A stretch of DNA of 6,390 bases, taken from NCBI GenBank assembly GCA_937898155.1, contig CALEJO010000029.1:1-6390 (forward strand), in the 5' to 3' direction. Origin of the DNA: an uncultured Clostridia bacterium (GTDB lineage Bacteria > Bacillota > Clostridia > Oscillospirales > CAG-272). The notes under the pieces are model-generated. The model ran no database searches and was not told where the DNA came from. It was given only the letters and a program-made list of their open reading frames with translations. Shown here piece after piece: positions 5,852 to 6,390 of the stretch (position 1 is its first letter; every line of letters starts with the position of its first letter). The position numbers and the translations under genes were made by a program.

Positions 5852-6010
5852 GAGGGCGTGGCGAGAAAACGAGGCAAAAGCGGCGGGAAAGAATGGATGC
5901 GGGAAGACTCGGTGCGGATGCGGAGGAACGTGGGATGCGGAAACGTGTGCTTTTTGATGCATGCCAAAACAAATCAACGATCGCTTGAATTTGAAACAAC
6001 GAATTGATCA
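5852..6010. other. Intergenic stretch without a supported gene
   Basis: Between the cadC promoter and the XRE promoter I see no open frame with a credible ribosome binding site and protein-like composition. The left part (5852-5945) is strikingly purine-rich on the plus strand and includes three GGATGCGG copies. The right part is AT-rich. No terminator or RNA gene was recognised. Confidence 0.6.
5895..5940 (+). repeat. Three GGATGCGG copies
   Basis: The octamer GGATGCGG occurs at 5895-5902, 5916-5923 and 5933-5940, at steps of 21 and 17 bp, in a purine-rich strand. Flanks are partly alike (GGAAG, AGGAA, AAA). This could be a decayed short repeat or a binding-site cluster; low sequence complexity may also explain it. 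Confidence 0.5.
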
Positions 6011-6039
6011 TTGATTTCCCCTGTTTGGTATGCTATCCT
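6011..6039 (+). promoter_or_regulatory. Promoter of the XRE regulator
   Basis: TTGATT (6011-6016), an exact 17-bp spacer and TATCCT (6034-6039) form a sigma-A-like promoter, helped by an extended -10 TGC (6031-6033). Transcription should begin near 6046, within the hairpin described next. Confidence 0.6.
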
Positions 6040-6040
6040 A

Positions 6041-6066
6041 AAATCACACCGGTGATTTCTTTTTTT
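6041..6066 (+). promoter_or_regulatory. Palindrome plus T-run in the XRE leader (operator or attenuator)
   Basis: AAATCAC (6041-6047) and GTGATTT (6052-6058) are perfect inverted arms around a 4-bp centre. The plus strand then reads CTTTTTTT up to 6066, immediately before the GGAGGA ribosome binding site. If transcription starts near 6046 the left arm is only partly transcribed, so an operator for autoregulation by the XRE protein is favoured. For transcripts starting further upstream it would act as a short terminator. Confidence 0.45.
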
Positions 6067-6078
6067 GGAGGATAAGAT

Positions 6079-6390
6079 ATGCAAATCAAATTGGGAGAAA
6101 AAATCAAAGAGCTTCGCAAACGCGACGGGCGGAAGCAGGAGGACCTCGCGGACGCGCTCGGCGTGACGAGTCAGGCGATTTCCCGCTGGGAAGCAAGCGG
6201 CGGTTATCCCGACATGGAAATGATTCCGGCGATCGCAAATTATTTCGGCATTACGATTGACGAGCTGTTCGGGTATGAAAGCGATCGAACGAGAAAAGTG
6301 GATCGGTATTATCAGCAAATCATAGAGATGAACCATAAAAACAACGGGGTGGATACCTGCATGGACGAATGTGTCGCTTATGCAAGAGAA
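6079..6390 (+). CDS. XRE-family helix-turn-helix regulator (3' end beyond window)
   Basis: The first 104 residues are seen; the frame stays open to the window edge. An XRE/Cro-type HTH occupies about residues 6-65: the first helix LGEKIKELRKRDG, KQEDLADALG (19-28), the recognition helix TSQAISRWE (30-38), then YPDMEMIPAIANYFGITIDELFG (43-65). The W37-E38 pair and the PDMEMIPAIA segment are typical of a large clostridial group in which the HTH is followed by a longer helical, TPR-like region; residues 68-104 would be its beginning, but too little is visible to confirm. The start is fixed by GGAGGA (6067-6072) 6 nt before the ATG. It is transcribed away from the cad operon with its own promoter, so a functional link to metal resistance is not implied. 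Regulated genes unknown. Confidence 0.9.
   Translation, partial: MQIKLGEKIKELRKRDGRKQEDLADALGVTSQAISRWEASGGYPDMEMIPAIANYFGITIDELFGYESDRTRKVDRYYQQIIEMNHKNNGVDTCMDECVAYARE

Noticed and set aside
5744..6007. Plus-strand open frame (87 codons) across the cadC promoter
   Set aside because: It overlaps the cadC 5' end, its promoter and operator, and the purine-rich gap; no ribosome binding site and no protein-like pattern.
5829..6011. Minus-strand 60-codon open frame upstream of cadC
   Set aside because: It runs through the -35 region and ends inside the cadC promoter spacer, with no credible ribosome binding site or conserved pattern.

Overview
The window looks like chromosomal DNA from a GC-rich member of the Bacillota, most likely class Clostridia near the Oscillospirales. 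The inference rests on four things. The class A penicillin-binding protein has the C-terminal layout I associate with clostridial homologues. A small protein carries a BofC_C-like domain. A CadC/CadA metal-efflux operon is present, and the XRE regulator has a clostridial-type sequence. Ribosome binding sites are strong AGGAGG-type, and intergenic regions are much richer in A+T than the genes. No rRNA, tRNA, CRISPR array, transposase or phage gene was seen.

Layout. Positions 69-2621 (minus) encode an 850-residue bifunctional class A PBP (transglycosylase plus transpeptidase) with a cysteine-rich C-terminal domain and a Pro/Glu/Thr-rich tail. It is read divergently from a small exported or membrane-anchored BofC_C-like protein at 2724-3107 (plus), and the shared gap holds a 7-bp inverted repeat. 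That small gene converges on the metal-efflux operon. Two separate hairpin terminators (3122-3164 for plus, 3169-3205 for minus) fill the gap between them.

The main module, 3236-5828 on the minus strand, is a self-contained metal-resistance operon in the order cadC, small HMA metallochaperone, cadA. CadC keeps the residues of both known metal sites of its family. It has a clear sigma-A promoter (TTGACA, 17 bp, TAACAT) overlapped by a perfect 8-6-8 palindrome that is very likely its own operator. The P-type ATPase has no N-terminal metal-binding domain; a free 72-residue CxxC protein 16 bp upstream of it probably takes that role. The 101-bp gap between cadC and the HMA gene contains three 22-bp direct repeats plus part of a fourth, and a plausible internal promoter. 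This is the least explained part of the window.

The right end has a divergent XRE-type regulator starting at 6079 and cut by the window edge. Its leader has an extended -10 promoter and a hairpin followed by a T-run. The four minus-strand genes of known class would act at or across the membrane: one in wall synthesis, three in Zn/Cd/Pb sensing, handling and export. I found no evidence for a wholly new system. The points most worth following up are the 22-bp repeat array, the split metal-binding domain, and the cysteine-rich PBP tail.
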